NCBI RefSeq assembly: GCF_000227135.1
Contig: NC_018249.1
Coordinates: forward strand, 217,673 to 281,672
DNA: 64,000 bases
DNA from: Leishmania donovani
Taxonomy: Eukaryota > Euglenozoa > Kinetoplastea > Trypanosomatida > Trypanosomatidae
Reading direction: 5' to 3'
In this document: positions 43,393-53,894 of the stretch, one piece after another
Layout: every line of letters starts with the position of its first letter
Numbering within the stretch: position 1 is the stretch's first letter
Notes under the pieces: model-generated
What the model saw: the letters and a program-made list of their open reading frames with translations, nothing else
The model's database searches: none
Told to the model about the DNA's origin: nothing
Program-made: the position numbers and the translations under genes

Positions 43393-44515
43393 GCGTCCCT
43401 CGGGGTGGCGCAGGCTCCCCACCAGCAGGCAGTGGAGGGTCGGGTGGGATACACGCTCGAGTCACGCGGACACTCTGCCCCATCACATACATGATGGAAA
43501 CGCGTTCACCGTCGCAGGTAGCGCCGACGCAACGCCACCCAGGACCGGACCGCCCACATCAGCGGCGATAGATCGCTCTGGCTTCTCCACGTCGTCGGCG
43601 CCTGACCCTGTCACCACCGGAAGTGGCTCTGCACTTGGCAGGGACAGGGGCAGGGGGGCTGCTTGGCTTCCTCACAGAGTGGAGTTAATAAACTCTGAGA
43701 TGCCACACACCGAGATGTTCCTCTCCCCCTGTCATGAGGGGTAGAGGGTGAAACACAAAGAAAGCAACGAGATCGGTTAACCAAACAAGGGCACGCAAAC
43801 ACACAGACAGAGGCGAAAGAAAATAAGTTTAAAGACGCCCTAGGGGAAAGGAGGAGGAAGAGGGACAAGAGCGTCACCTGTGCATTGACAAAGGCGGTGT
43901 AGAAGACGGGTAAGGGTTAAAAAAAAAGAAAAAGGACAAGGGCGAGAGGGAAAATGGGGGAGGGGTAAGAACAGAGACAAGTAGAAAGGAAACCGCCATG
44001 GCGACGACAAGCTCGAAAACGGTTGTGCCCTTTCCTTGAGTCGTCCTCTGCTTCGTTCGATGCTTAGGCATTTTCTTAGTGTTTGTCTCACGTAAGCCAA
44101 CCACAGCCGGCACGAACATCTTCCGTTCACCTGAAAACAAGAAAGCAAACAAAAGCAAGAGGAAACGTTTCACCCAGCCACACACCCCTCGCCAAAAAAA
44201 GGGGTGCGAGCCGAGGTGCCACGCTGTCCAGATGGGAAACGGGGGAGGTTACACCGCAGAGAGCTACGGAGATAAAACAAGAGAGAGGAGGAAAGGGAGC
44301 AGGGGTACCTCTGTATCCATAACACAAAAAAACAGCGACACAGCCACAGCAGAAACAGAAAGCTCGAATGAAAACAGAAACAAAACGAGACCTAAAAAAG
44401 ACGCCGCCCCTCGCCGCATCGCCGGCAGATAAAAGGTACAAGCGCAAATCGATACTTTGCCGTGTCCGCCTACGCATGAACAGACTATTCATCCGCCTTC
44501 TATCTGCACACTTCA

Positions 44516-45186
44516 CCACGAACAAGTCAGCACATCAGCGCACATACACAGCCACAGCGCACCTGCCCCCAGCGGCGCCACACGGAGACGCGGGTGGGCG
44601 GCACGCCTTCACCCGCGCGGCCACCATTCGGGCTCCCGATCGAGGGCGCATGCCGCACAGGCCCGAGGAGGAAGTCGGCCACCTTCCGGTCAGCGCCCTC
44701 GGTCGCTTCGAGCAGCCGCATTCCATAATCTGCTCCCCGCAGGCTCGCCACATTCGGGCCTGGAGGGCTCGACGGTGCAACTCGGGATGCCCTCGCCACG
44801 CTTCCGGCATCCGCGCCTCATCAGCCCACACAGGCACATCGAGGGCGTGCCGCATGCTTCGCGCCGTTCCCGTCCACCGCTCTTGCTCCTCCGGCCTCCC
44901 CATGCACTGTCTGCGTGCGGTACGCTACGTGCCGGCTGTGCGTCACAGCGCCCGCGCACCGCGCTCGCAGTTCTGCGCTGTGGGGCCCGCCTCAGCGCGG
45001 CGTCGTGGCCGGGGGAGAGGGCCGCCGGTGAGCATGTGCCGGCGCACAAAGAGCTCACAGCACGTCGCTCCGACGGAGCACAGGGGGCAGCGGTAGGCAC
45101 CCGGCGGGGGAAGCCCATGCAGCGCGAGCGGGATGTGCGTGGCCAGGTCACTGCGTGCAAGATCATAGCGCGAAACCAGGTGTGCC
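44516..45186 (-). mobile_element. Unclassified repeat family, copy 2a (cut by a gap)
   Basis: Nearly identical to 45314-46102, differing at a few bases and lacking a 119-base segment. The left boundary (plus reading CCACGAACAAGTCAG) is shared with 45314 and is weakly recognisable at 35236. The right side runs into a gap. Minus-strand frames are coding-like but broken. Confidence 0.7.
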
Positions 45187-45285
45187 NNNNNNNNNNNNNN
45201 NNNNNNNNNNNNNNNNNNNNNNNNNNNNNNNNNNNNNNNNNNNNNNNNNNNNNNNNNNNNNNNNNNNNNNNNNNNNNNNNNNNNN
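45187..45285. other. Assembly gap (99 N)
   Basis: A fixed-length gap between two copies of the unclassified repeat. Confidence 0.95.
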
Positions 45286-45313
45286 TTATCCCTTCAGCCT
45301 GTCCACACCCCTG

Positions 45314-46451
45314 CCACGAACAAGTCAGCACATCAGCGCACATACACAGCCACAGCGCACCTGCCCCCAGCGGCGCCACGGCTTCGTCCCGGCCGTCTCG
45401 GACGAGCCGCCTGCCGTCGAATCGGGCCACGCGCGCAGCGGCCTCCTCATGGCCTTCCTCGCCCCTTCCCCGGGTGCGCGCTGCGCCATCGGCGCCACAC
45501 GGAGACGCGGGTGGGCGGCACGCCTTCACCCACGCGGCCACCATTCGGGCTCCCGATCGAGGGCGCATGCCGCACAGGCCCGAGGAGGAAGTCGGCCACC
45601 TTCCGGCCAGCGCCCTCGGTCGCTTCGAGCAGCCGCATTCCATAATCTGCTCCCCGCAGGCTCGCCACATTCGGGCCTGGAGGACTCGACGGTGCAACTC
45701 GGGATGCCCTCGCCACGCTTCCGGCATCCGCGCCTCATCAGCCCACACAGGCACATCGAGGGCGTGCCGCATGCTTCGCGCCGTTCCCGTCCACCGCTCT
45801 TGCTCCTCCGGCCTCCCCATGCACTGTCTGCGTGCGGTACGCTGCGTGCCGGCTGTGCGTCACAGCGCCCGCGCACCGCGCTCGCAGTTCTGCGCTGTGG
45901 GGCCCGCCTCAGCGCGGCGTCGTGGCCGGGGGAGAGGGCCGCCGGTGAGCATGTGCCGGCGCACAAAGAGCTCACAGCACGTCGCTCCGACGGAGCACAG
46001 GGGGCAGCGGTAGGCACCCGGCGGGGGAAGCCCATGCAGCGCGAGCGGGATGTGCGTGGCCAGGTCACTGCGTGCAAGATCATAGCGCGAAACCAGGTGT
46101 GCCTCATGAGTTCAGCAGCCTTGTTCTCCGCGTGTGGGGCAGCGGCCGCCAAGTGCCTCTTGCCGCTGTGCCCGTCAGTGTATTAGTAGCATGGCGCACC
46201 GCCGCCGCTCCTGGCCCCATGTCTGCCTGTGCCGCACCATCCGCCCACAGCCCGCCAGCCACTGATGCGTTGAAGCGCACGCGACCGCCGCGCATGAGGA
46301 GGGGGGAGGGTGTGAGTGCGGTGCTCCGAAGGGGGCCGATGCCTGCATGCCCGAGTTGATGCTGGCGAAGCGCTGTAACGGCACCGTCATCCGGCGGGCG
46401 CAGCCCTCCGGCGCCAAATACGCAAGGTAGCCTCCTCACGTGAGCGGCGGG
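45314..46451 (-). mobile_element. Unclassified repeat family, copy 2b (most complete)
   Basis: About 1.1 kb, uninterrupted by N, and the best reference copy of this family. On the minus strand a stop-bounded frame at about 45890-46110 reads as ordered protein with the stretch YRCPLC at about 45995-46010, followed 14 residues after the second Cys by His in VRRHML. This resembles a C2H2 finger of the kind found in retroelement proteins, but the second His is not clear. Beyond it, coding-like signal passes between frames, so the copy is decayed. The right end joins AGAC/AAGAAGG-type simple sequence at 46452. I cannot assign it to SLACS, TATE, ingi/DIRE or another class from sequence alone. Confidence 0.65.
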
Positions 46452-46771
46452 ATAGACGAAAAGAAGGAGGTAAAAGAAAAGGGGCCAAAAAAAGAGGATT
46501 GATCGAGCGTTAGGGCGCCAAGGCGAAGGATGTGTGAGTGTGTGATCCCCTTGGGTTAGTACGAGAATCTTGTATACATGGACCACAGAAAGAAACGTCG
46601 GCAGCCAACATAGTCTCTTGCGCAAGCCCTCTCTCTCTCTGTCGTGCGGGAGTGCAATCAGCGGTGCTTCCACGCCATCCAAGCGCAAGGAGACGAGTTG
46701 GGCGGCCAAACGAGTGAACACGATGAAAGAGAGACGCTCCGTTGTTGTCTGCATCGCTTCTCTCGTGTCAC

Positions 46772-46870
46772 NNNNNNNNNNNNNNNNNNNNNNNNNNNNN
46801 NNNNNNNNNNNNNNNNNNNNNNNNNNNNNNNNNNNNNNNNNNNNNNNNNNNNNNNNNNNNNNNNNNNNNN
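46772..46870. other. Assembly gap (99 N)
   Basis: A fixed-length gap followed directly by a further copy of the unclassified repeat. Confidence 0.95.
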
Positions 46871-47191
46871 GGGGGAAGCCCATGCAGCGCGAGCGGGATG
46901 TGCGTGGCCAGGTCACTGCGTGCAAGATCATAGCGCGAAACCAGGTGTGCCTCATGAGTTCAGCAGCCTTGTTCTCCGCGTGTGGGGCAGCGGCCGCCAA
47001 GTGCCTCTTGCCGCTGTGCCCGTCAGTGTATTAGTAGCATGGCGCACCGCCGCCGCTCCTGGCCCCATGTCTGCCTGTGCCGCACCATCCGCCCACAGCC
47101 CGCCAGCCACTGATGCGTTGAAGCGCACGCGACCGCCGCGCATGAGGAGGGGGGAGGGTGTGAGTGCGGTGCTCCGAAGGGGGCCGATGCC
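46871..47191 (-). mobile_element. Unclassified repeat family, copy 3 (truncated)
   Basis: Matches 46024-46344 essentially base for base from the gap edge up to GGGGGCCGATGCC. It then diverges abruptly into unrelated sequence, where copies 1 and 2b continue for about 107 further bases. On the minus strand this is a 5'-end truncation relative to the other copies, as expected for target-primed retroposition; an assembly join is the alternative. Confidence 0.65.
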
Positions 47192-49741
47192 AGGTGAAAA
47201 AAGAGAAGTGATGATAATTCCAGGGGCTAGAGATGCAGAGCTACCCACCGAAGGCAGTGAAAAGGGGGGCTGGAAAACGAGAGTGGCAGCGGTGAAGAAC
47301 TTCACGTGGTGTGGGCAACAATGGAAAAGAGAAAGGGGGAACCAAAACGGAACCAAAACGAAGTACGACACTTAATGCGCATCTACAGCGTTCCACTATC
47401 AAATAAACAAGAGCGAATAAAAAAAAATTATGAAGACGGAAAAAATGGGCGTAAGAAAGGAAGGCAATCGAGGGAGAAGCTCTATGTATACGAGGGAGTC
47501 GCGATCCGCGCAAGCGCACAGACACAGAGCAGACGTCTCGCGTGAGGCACACCTTTTTTTTGTTCACAGGTGAAAAGAACAAACGCATCGAAATCAGACA
47601 TCAGAGGCCACTTGAGGGACCTCAAGAAAGAGAACGAACACCTGCTCAATGAGGTCAGCTGACGTAGCCATCGGCAACCGAAACTCCGACGCGAGATCCG
47701 GCTTCCCTTCATCCACCACACAACCCTCGCCTCTCCGGTGCAGCGGTGCTGATTATCGCGACGCGGAAGCGCGAAAAGAGCGTGACAAAATATGCTGCAT
47801 GCATTTTTTTTTTTGCAAAGCTTTTCTTGAGCAAGAAAAAGGTAGACGCCGCAGCGAAACATCAGGCAACGCAGTCATCGCAAAGAGCTCACGAGCCTGC
47901 GGCAGCCGCCTCGTTATATATTTATATGCAAGTGCTTGGTGCTCTCTGTTTGCCTTCTTTGTTATTACTTTTTCCAAAGAGTCGTCGCAAGCATAAAGAG
48001 GCAGCGGCTCGGCGTGAGCGCGCTGCGCCACTCCCTCCCCCACTCGCGACCCACTCCTTTACGTATCGCAGCACCTCCGTTTCTCTTTGCCAGCACACAC
48101 ACACGCAAAGAAAAAAAAAACGTAAGGAGTCGAGGAGGAGATAGCGAAGAAGAACAGCGGGCGAGACAAGAAGTTGCGCGGTGATGCACCGACAACACAC
48201 CAAAGTCAATGAAGAAGAAAGTTGGCATTCAAGCGAAGAAGCATACAGCGTCACGGCCCCAACAAAGAAAAAGGCAAACCAGAACGAGAGAACACAACGC
48301 ACACCAAACAGAAAAAAAAAACAAGAGAAGAGCCGATCAACGAAGAAGCCGACACGACAGTGGGACGAAAAAACGTGCAAATACGTTAAGCATATAGATC
48401 TAGATATAGAGAAGAGAAATTCAAGCACACAAAACACACGCGGGCGCCCACAAAACACGCGACGAGTGTGCGTGTGTGGGTGTGTGTGTGCTAGGGAAGA
48501 CGGCAGTGTTATTTGTTTTGTTTTTTTTTCATCTTGTGCGACTACAGCAAGTCACGACGTGGTCACGGACGACGATGAGAGAGAGTGAGACGAAAGGAAA
48601 AAGATGAGTCATGAGCCCACCTGAAAAATGGGCAGAGAGACCAGAGCACACACACACACACAGAGGCAAATAAGCGATGTCTTGAAAGCCACGCATACGC
48701 CTTCACAGAAAAGATGGGGCGGGGATGGAGGTAGCGTGAAGACACCAGCAACCAACATCCGAATATATATATATATACATATAGCCAACAGTAAGAGAGT
48801 GTGAGTGTATGTGCGTGTTTGAGAACAAGAAAACGAGAGAGAGTCATTACACACACACATATATATACATACATAGGTATATATGCGCATACGCACATAA
48901 ACGTAGCAGCGTAACTTTAGTCGTTCTTGTTTATATATTGTTATCGGCTTTCGCGTTGTGCGACGAGTGCCGTCCCGTCTGACGTCGCCGTGGAGGCGAT
49001 GGCCGTGGTTGTCTGTGTCGAATTTGAGCGCGGGAAAGTGGAGGGGTGAGCTGTGCGTCTGGAGCGTGCGACGCCATGCACAGACACACGCGCATACAAG
49101 TGACATAATAATAATAAGCGTGAGCAGCAAGAGGAAGAAGGCACACGCAGACAGACATCCATGCACAGACCAAGAGAGACGAGACGACGAAAGGAGAAGT
49201 GGCACACATATCCATCGGCACAGGCACAGGCGCATAACTCACAGATATAGACGCATGCACACATTCAATATGCATGCACATATATACAGACCTTACTGAT
49301 GGAGCCCATGAAGTGGAGCAGGAAGGAGAACGAGAGCAGAGAAACGAAAAAAAGAAAGGGAGCAGAGGGCGGAGGAGGGAAGTGCACAGGGCGGGGCACT
49401 AACCATCTGGAATGAAAAAGACACGCAATCCCTTGACGATGTGTAAGACGAAACAAACGAAAAGAAGGAGAGAAAGAGCAGAAACAGACACACACACAGG
49501 CACACAGACACATCGACGCACGCAGAAGGCAAGAGAAAAAAGGAGAAAAGCAAATGACCACCGCAGAGAACGCAGAAGGAAAGAAGGGAGAAGAGCGATG
49601 GGCATCGTGATGAGAAAAAAAATTGGAAATAAGAAGAGCTCCAGGTCCGTCGCGGGGGGAGATGAGAAGAGGAGGGAGTGGGTGGGTGGGTGGTGAGTGA
49701 TTCTCTGTGCGCATGCGCCTGTGTATGTGTGTGTGAACAGT

Positions 49742-49877
49742 CTACACGCCGCTACCGCCAAAGTCCTGCATGACATTAATGGGAACGAGGGAGACGCTGC
49801 CGTCTGTGTTCATCTGCTGGACGTAAATCTGCTGAGAGGCGGACTGTTGGTGTTGCTGAAGGCCCAATAGTCGCTGT

Positions 49878-49922
<45 letters not shown>

Positions 49923-52900
49923 GCCAGTGACGATGGCTGGTGGCGCTGCAGTGGCGTTGTTTGGTGAGAAAGCTGATGCTGCGCCAAGGATGGAAAGGCG
50001 CCGCCGCTGCCGCCGGCTGTCGTTGCTGTGGATGCCGGGAAAGTATTTAGGCTGCGCGCCATGGAGAGCCCCATGTTTATGGGTGATGCCACCTCGCTGT
50101 GGTTCGGCGTCTGCGCGAGGGGAGGGCTTGCATAGGATTGGTAGGTGCCGTTGCTATGTGTGCTGAGGGTGCGCACGTGGTCGTGGCACGCCGACGGCGG
50201 CGACCCGAGCAGAGAGGCCTGCAGCGGGAAAGGCCTACCGGCAGGCGTCTGCACTTGGGAAACTTGCGGCTGCAACTTAGTAAGCGTGTAGTAGGTGCCT
50301 GCGGACGGCGATGAAAGCGTGCTGGCGCAGGGGAGAGGCTGCATAGTCACAGAGGGCGGGGTAGAAGACTGCTGCTGCTGAGACGAAGGCGGCACGCGGC
50401 TTGCAAAAGCGTTCATCACAGCGGTGCTAGAAGCAGGGACCGACTGCGAGAACTGGGACAGAGAAAAGTCCGCGGCCGACACGACAGAGGAGGCAGCGTT
50501 GTTGAGACTCATCATCGCCGTGCTGGCGCCGCCGTGCATCGTCCCAGACGATGATGGAATGAGCCCGTTGTTGATCAAGTCCACCAAAAGCGGCGACCCG
50601 TTGGCTGGCCGCGATTGCTGCTGCTGCTGCTGGGCGGCCGCCACCGCGTTCGCCATGATACTGGCCAGCTCGTTTTGTAGGATCTGGCAGCAGACGTGCA
50701 CAAACCTGCAGTCCGCCCCGAAGCGGCACCCACCGGGTTGGCCGTGCAGGCGGCACAGCACGGATGCTTTCACCGGCGCGCACGCCGGTTGGTCTTGCAG
50801 CACGCGCTGCAGCCCGGCCGTGTAGGCCACTCGGGTGAGAGGAACAGAAAACTGGCCGGCAATCCCCAAAGAACGCCCCTCGTACGCCGTGCGGTCCATC
50901 ACCTGGCTGTTGCTATCCCCGTGCTGGAAGCAGCAGCATGGCATGTTTTTCGCGTCGGCACGCAGCCGCTCCACTATGGCTGAGTCTACGTGCACCTGAT
51001 AGCAGTTTTCGCCCTGACGACAGCGGCCCAGCTGGTAGAGCAGGCATAGCGACGGTGTTTTGAGGCGGCCATTCAGCGCCTTGGTCATGTGGATGGCAGA
51101 CAGCGGCACGTGCAGCTTGCGCCGCTGCGGATCGACGACCGCAATGCACCCGCGGTCGTCGATGCGCTGTTGCAGCGCACTACCGCCATGGTATGTGGCG
51201 GCCGCTGCCGGCAGCGACACCTCGCTCGCCGTCCGCATGTGGTGATGTGGCGTCACAAAGCCCTCCGTTGTCACCGAACTCGTCACTCGTTGGTGGTGAT
51301 GCAGCATACCCAGTACAGACGAGGAGGTGTGTGCCAAGAAGCAGTCCCCACTCGAGTCAGGCGAGGCTGCCCGCTCCTGCGTGTAGACGTGTTGCGGTGC
51401 GCACAGTCGCCCATGAGTCGACAGAGTTGGGGTGTGTGTATCGGAGGAGCATGTGCTGTCAAGACTTGCGGCAGCAGGCGGGAAGCCACCGCTGCCGCGC
51501 AAGTCCTGCATCTGAGAGCGACGCGCGGCTCCATCGAGGTTGAGCTTGTGCGCCACAACGGAGTTGACACGGCCACGCATAACTGGGCTGCCGTTACGGG
51601 CCGTGACAGGAGCTTCCAACACGGCTGACGCGTCGCCGCTGCTGCCACACGCCGTCACCGCAACAGAGGCCCCAGCGGTCGCAGGAGCAGCCGAGGTTTG
51701 TGAGCCCCAGTCCTCTTGCGCAGTCGAGCCGTAGTGGCACAGTCGGCTGCCACCCGCGGCACCGCTGCTGTTGCTGCCGTTCTGCGAGCTGGTGCCCCGC
51801 CCTGTCGCGTTGAAGAGGTCGCCAATAGTCCCCGGCAACTGCACGTCGCTTGAGCGCTCCACCAGCGCCGATTGGAAGCTAGCGAGGACGTTGTGCAGTG
51901 TGGACGAGGTGAGTTGAAGGGGAACCACCTCGTTAATGTGGTGACGCGGACTTGCTCCTGGTCCTGCTCGCCCACTTGTGCTTACGACGCTACCAGATGG
52001 TGCCTCTCCCAGTGGAACCTCGTAGAAGCCGCTGCTGCTGCTCGCGTTGTGTGCGAGGGCGCTGCCGCTCGTGCTATTGTTGTACATGTTGCTGCTATGG
52101 CGCCTGCTGATGCTCTGCGTGGTGTTGGCACTGGCGATCAGGGAAGCGCCAGCGTTGGGATCGTGAAAGACGGGCGCGAGGTTCGCGATCATTGTAGTGT
52201 GGCCCACCTCGTGCTGCTGGTGCTGCTGCTTGTTAGCTGCGGCAGAGTTCGCGGTCACATCTACACCCCTGCCGGTGTCTGCTTGAGCCTGCGAGTCGCG
52301 TGCTGACGGCTTGTCTTGTGCGCAACTCGAGCGGCCAGCCTTCTTCCCCTCCTCATCCTCAGCGTTGGGGGCGTCGCTATCAGTCAAGTTGGCTGCGTCT
52401 CGCACCTGCAGAGCTGCGATGAGACTCGATATGGTGCCGACATCTACCTCTTCATAGCGGACGTCTTTGTCGACGGCTTCGTCGATGTCGCCGCTGACTA
52501 CGCTGTCGTTGTCGTCGTTGATTGTGTGCGTGCTGCTGGAAGCATGGCCGCCGCGACTGTACGTGGCGGCGTTGGTTTTGAAGCCTTCCGTCCCGCTCGT
52601 GAACGATGGTCCGTAGTAGTCCATTGCAAAGCTGAGAACTCCGACAGGCCCGCCACTGCAGTAGGCGTCGCTGCTGTCGCTGTTCAAGCCAGAGCCGCGC
52701 CGAACACCCTTCTTCGTGGAGGACGACTGAACTCCTTCGACAGCGCGCGCCGTAGGGAACAGCAAGAGCGGCTGGAGAGGGTGCTGCGCTGGTGGCTCTT
52801 CCTGTTGTGCGGGCGGCTTTTCCTGCTGCTGTTGGAGGGCCGGCGAGCCATACGCAGACACGGCAGCCGATACGCCAAGCTGATCCGACTCGGTCACGCC

Positions 52901-53206
52901 GCAAACGCTGGTCGTTGTCTGCCAAAGAGAGCCGACGTCGCTGCACTCTGTCGCTGTCCCCCAGGTTGCTTCATGAGAGGCGAGGCCGCTGCCGACGCTG
53001 GTGTCGCTAAGGTTTGCCTTGCTCACGTAGGTGCTCTTGTTCGGGCTATTGGCGTTGCTTGTATGGTGCTCATGGTGGTCGGCAGCGCCTTGAGTAGCCG
53101 TCTCCTGTGTCGAGAAGGAATCGGACGCTGGATGCTGCCGCGGCCGCGGCAACCCATCCACGACACCGCCGTTGCGGTGTGTGGAGAAGTCGTTCCACCA
53201 ACTCAT
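49742..53206 (-). CDS. Large tandem CCCH zinc-finger protein, ZC3H20/21-like (1154 aa)
   Basis: A paralogue of the protein at 37696-39465. The shared module lies in the second half: VVDPQRRKL, finger 1 CX7CX5CX3H (C721, C729, C735, H739), a CCC-x-x-H motif soon after, RVAYTAGLQRVLQ, then finger 2 with CX8CX5CX3H spacing (C818, C827, C833, H837). Finger 2 has one extra residue in the first loop compared with the shorter paralogue. About 700 residues of Ser/Thr/Asn/Gly-rich disordered sequence precede the module, and a Gln/Ser/Pro-rich tail follows with a run of 14 Gln. Expected role: cytoplasmic mRNA binding and control of mRNA stability or translation, as known for T. brucei ZC3H20/21. The ATG at 53204-53206 follows a plausible acceptor at 53317. 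Confidence 0.85.
49880..49921. repeat. (CTG)14 coding microsatellite (poly-Gln)
   Basis: Fourteen perfect CTG units on the plus strand read as 14 CAG codons, residues about 1096-1109 of the large ZC3H protein. Length variation would keep the frame. Confidence 0.9.
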
Positions 53207-53316
53207 GCGTCAACAGAGAAAATGAAAAGTGAATGGAAAGGACAAAGAACACGCAAAACGGACGCGCAGAAGTCAACGCTTCCACACCACCGAGCAAGTC
53301 CAAAAAAAAATTCTTG

Positions 53317-53318
53317 CT
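53317..53318 (-). promoter_or_regulatory. Predicted spliced-leader acceptor AG for the large ZC3H gene
   Basis: On the minus strand TTTTCTATCTTCCCCAG ends here. It gives a leader of about 110 bases. Other acceptors further upstream are possible. Confidence 0.4.
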
Positions 53319-53725
53319 GGGGAAGATAGAAAACCGCAAACGTGGGGCCAATCCGAAACGAGCGAAAAAAAGAAGCCGCAGCGGCCGCGGCTTAGAGGGT
53401 GGGAAGGTAAAAACGGGAGAGGGAGCGCGCAGAGAAGGGAGAGAGGCACAGACACACGCCAACACACACGCCCTCCCATACAAGACAAGCAGCGTACCGT
53501 CTCTTGATCGGCCTCAAAGCAGGTGGTGGTGATAGTGTGGACGCTGCGAAGAAGACGGAATGATAAATATATATAGATATAGATATAGATATTATAAAGG
53601 CAGCGAGATAAGCAGGGGGAAGAAACGAATGACTTTTTGTCTCTGTGTCTGTCCGTATTAGTGGTTTAGGATTTGGAGCACACGTACACGCCAACGAAAC
53701 GGAACGAGTGGAAACTCTCCACCCT

Positions 53726-53795
53726 CTCTCTCTCTCTCTCTGCGTGTGTTTGGGTGCGTGTGTGTGTGTGTGTGTGTGTGGGGGGGGGGGGGGGG
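53726..53795. repeat. Compound CT / TG / poly-G simple repeat ending in a gap
   Basis: A CT run, then a TG run, then a run of G that continues into N. The homopolymer probably caused the sequencing gap. Confidence 0.85.
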
Positions 53796-53894
53796 NNNNN
53801 NNNNNNNNNNNNNNNNNNNNNNNNNNNNNNNNNNNNNNNNNNNNNNNNNNNNNNNNNNNNNNNNNNNNNNNNNNNNNNNNNNNNNNNNNNNNNN
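53796..53894. other. Assembly gap (99 N)
   Basis: A fixed-length gap directly after a poly-G run. Confidence 0.95.

Larger units (their letters stand above)
42573..43743 (-). mobile_element. SIDER-like retroposon cluster, partly tandem, with internal poly-C
   Basis: At least two units are visible. A unit beginning CCCTGTCCTGATCAACG (plus-strand reading) occurs at 42573 and again at 43018. Each has an internal homopolymer of C (31 C at 43184-43214). The right end (43640-43743) reads on the minus strand as CCCCTCATGACAGG, then GTGGCATCTCAG and GAGGAAGCCAAGC, the same 5' signature order as the older copy at 31415-31753 and similar to the ingi/L1Tc signature. Segment 43217-43293 is repeated exactly after a gap at 43393-43469, so part of the apparent duplication may be unresolved contig overlap. 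The element is in transcript sense, downstream of the longer ZC3H gene. Confidence 0.7.
39466..49741. other. Repeat-rich intergenic region between the two ZC3H paralogues (10.3 kb)
   Basis: This is the longest gap between genes in the window. It contains a SIDER-like cluster (42573-43743), three or more copies of an unclassified repeat (44516-47191) and four runs of N. The flanking stretches (39.7-42.4 kb and 47.2-49.7 kb) are purine-rich on the plus strand with CA, TATA and GATA microsatellites. I found no intact gene. Coding-like open frames within 44.5-47.2 kb belong to the repeat and are broken. Confidence 0.6.

Noticed and set aside
42872..43492. Minus-strand frame of 206 codons in the SIDER-like cluster
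   Set aside because: It spans a gap, contains poly-Gly from the C homopolymer and repeats itself. SIDER-type elements are not expected to encode protein.
44457..46186. Long plus-strand frames (up to 518 codons) across the repeat copies
   Set aside because: They run through a 99-N gap, repeat the same peptide because the DNA is duplicated, and oppose the strand with the better coding-like signal. They are shadows within the repeat.
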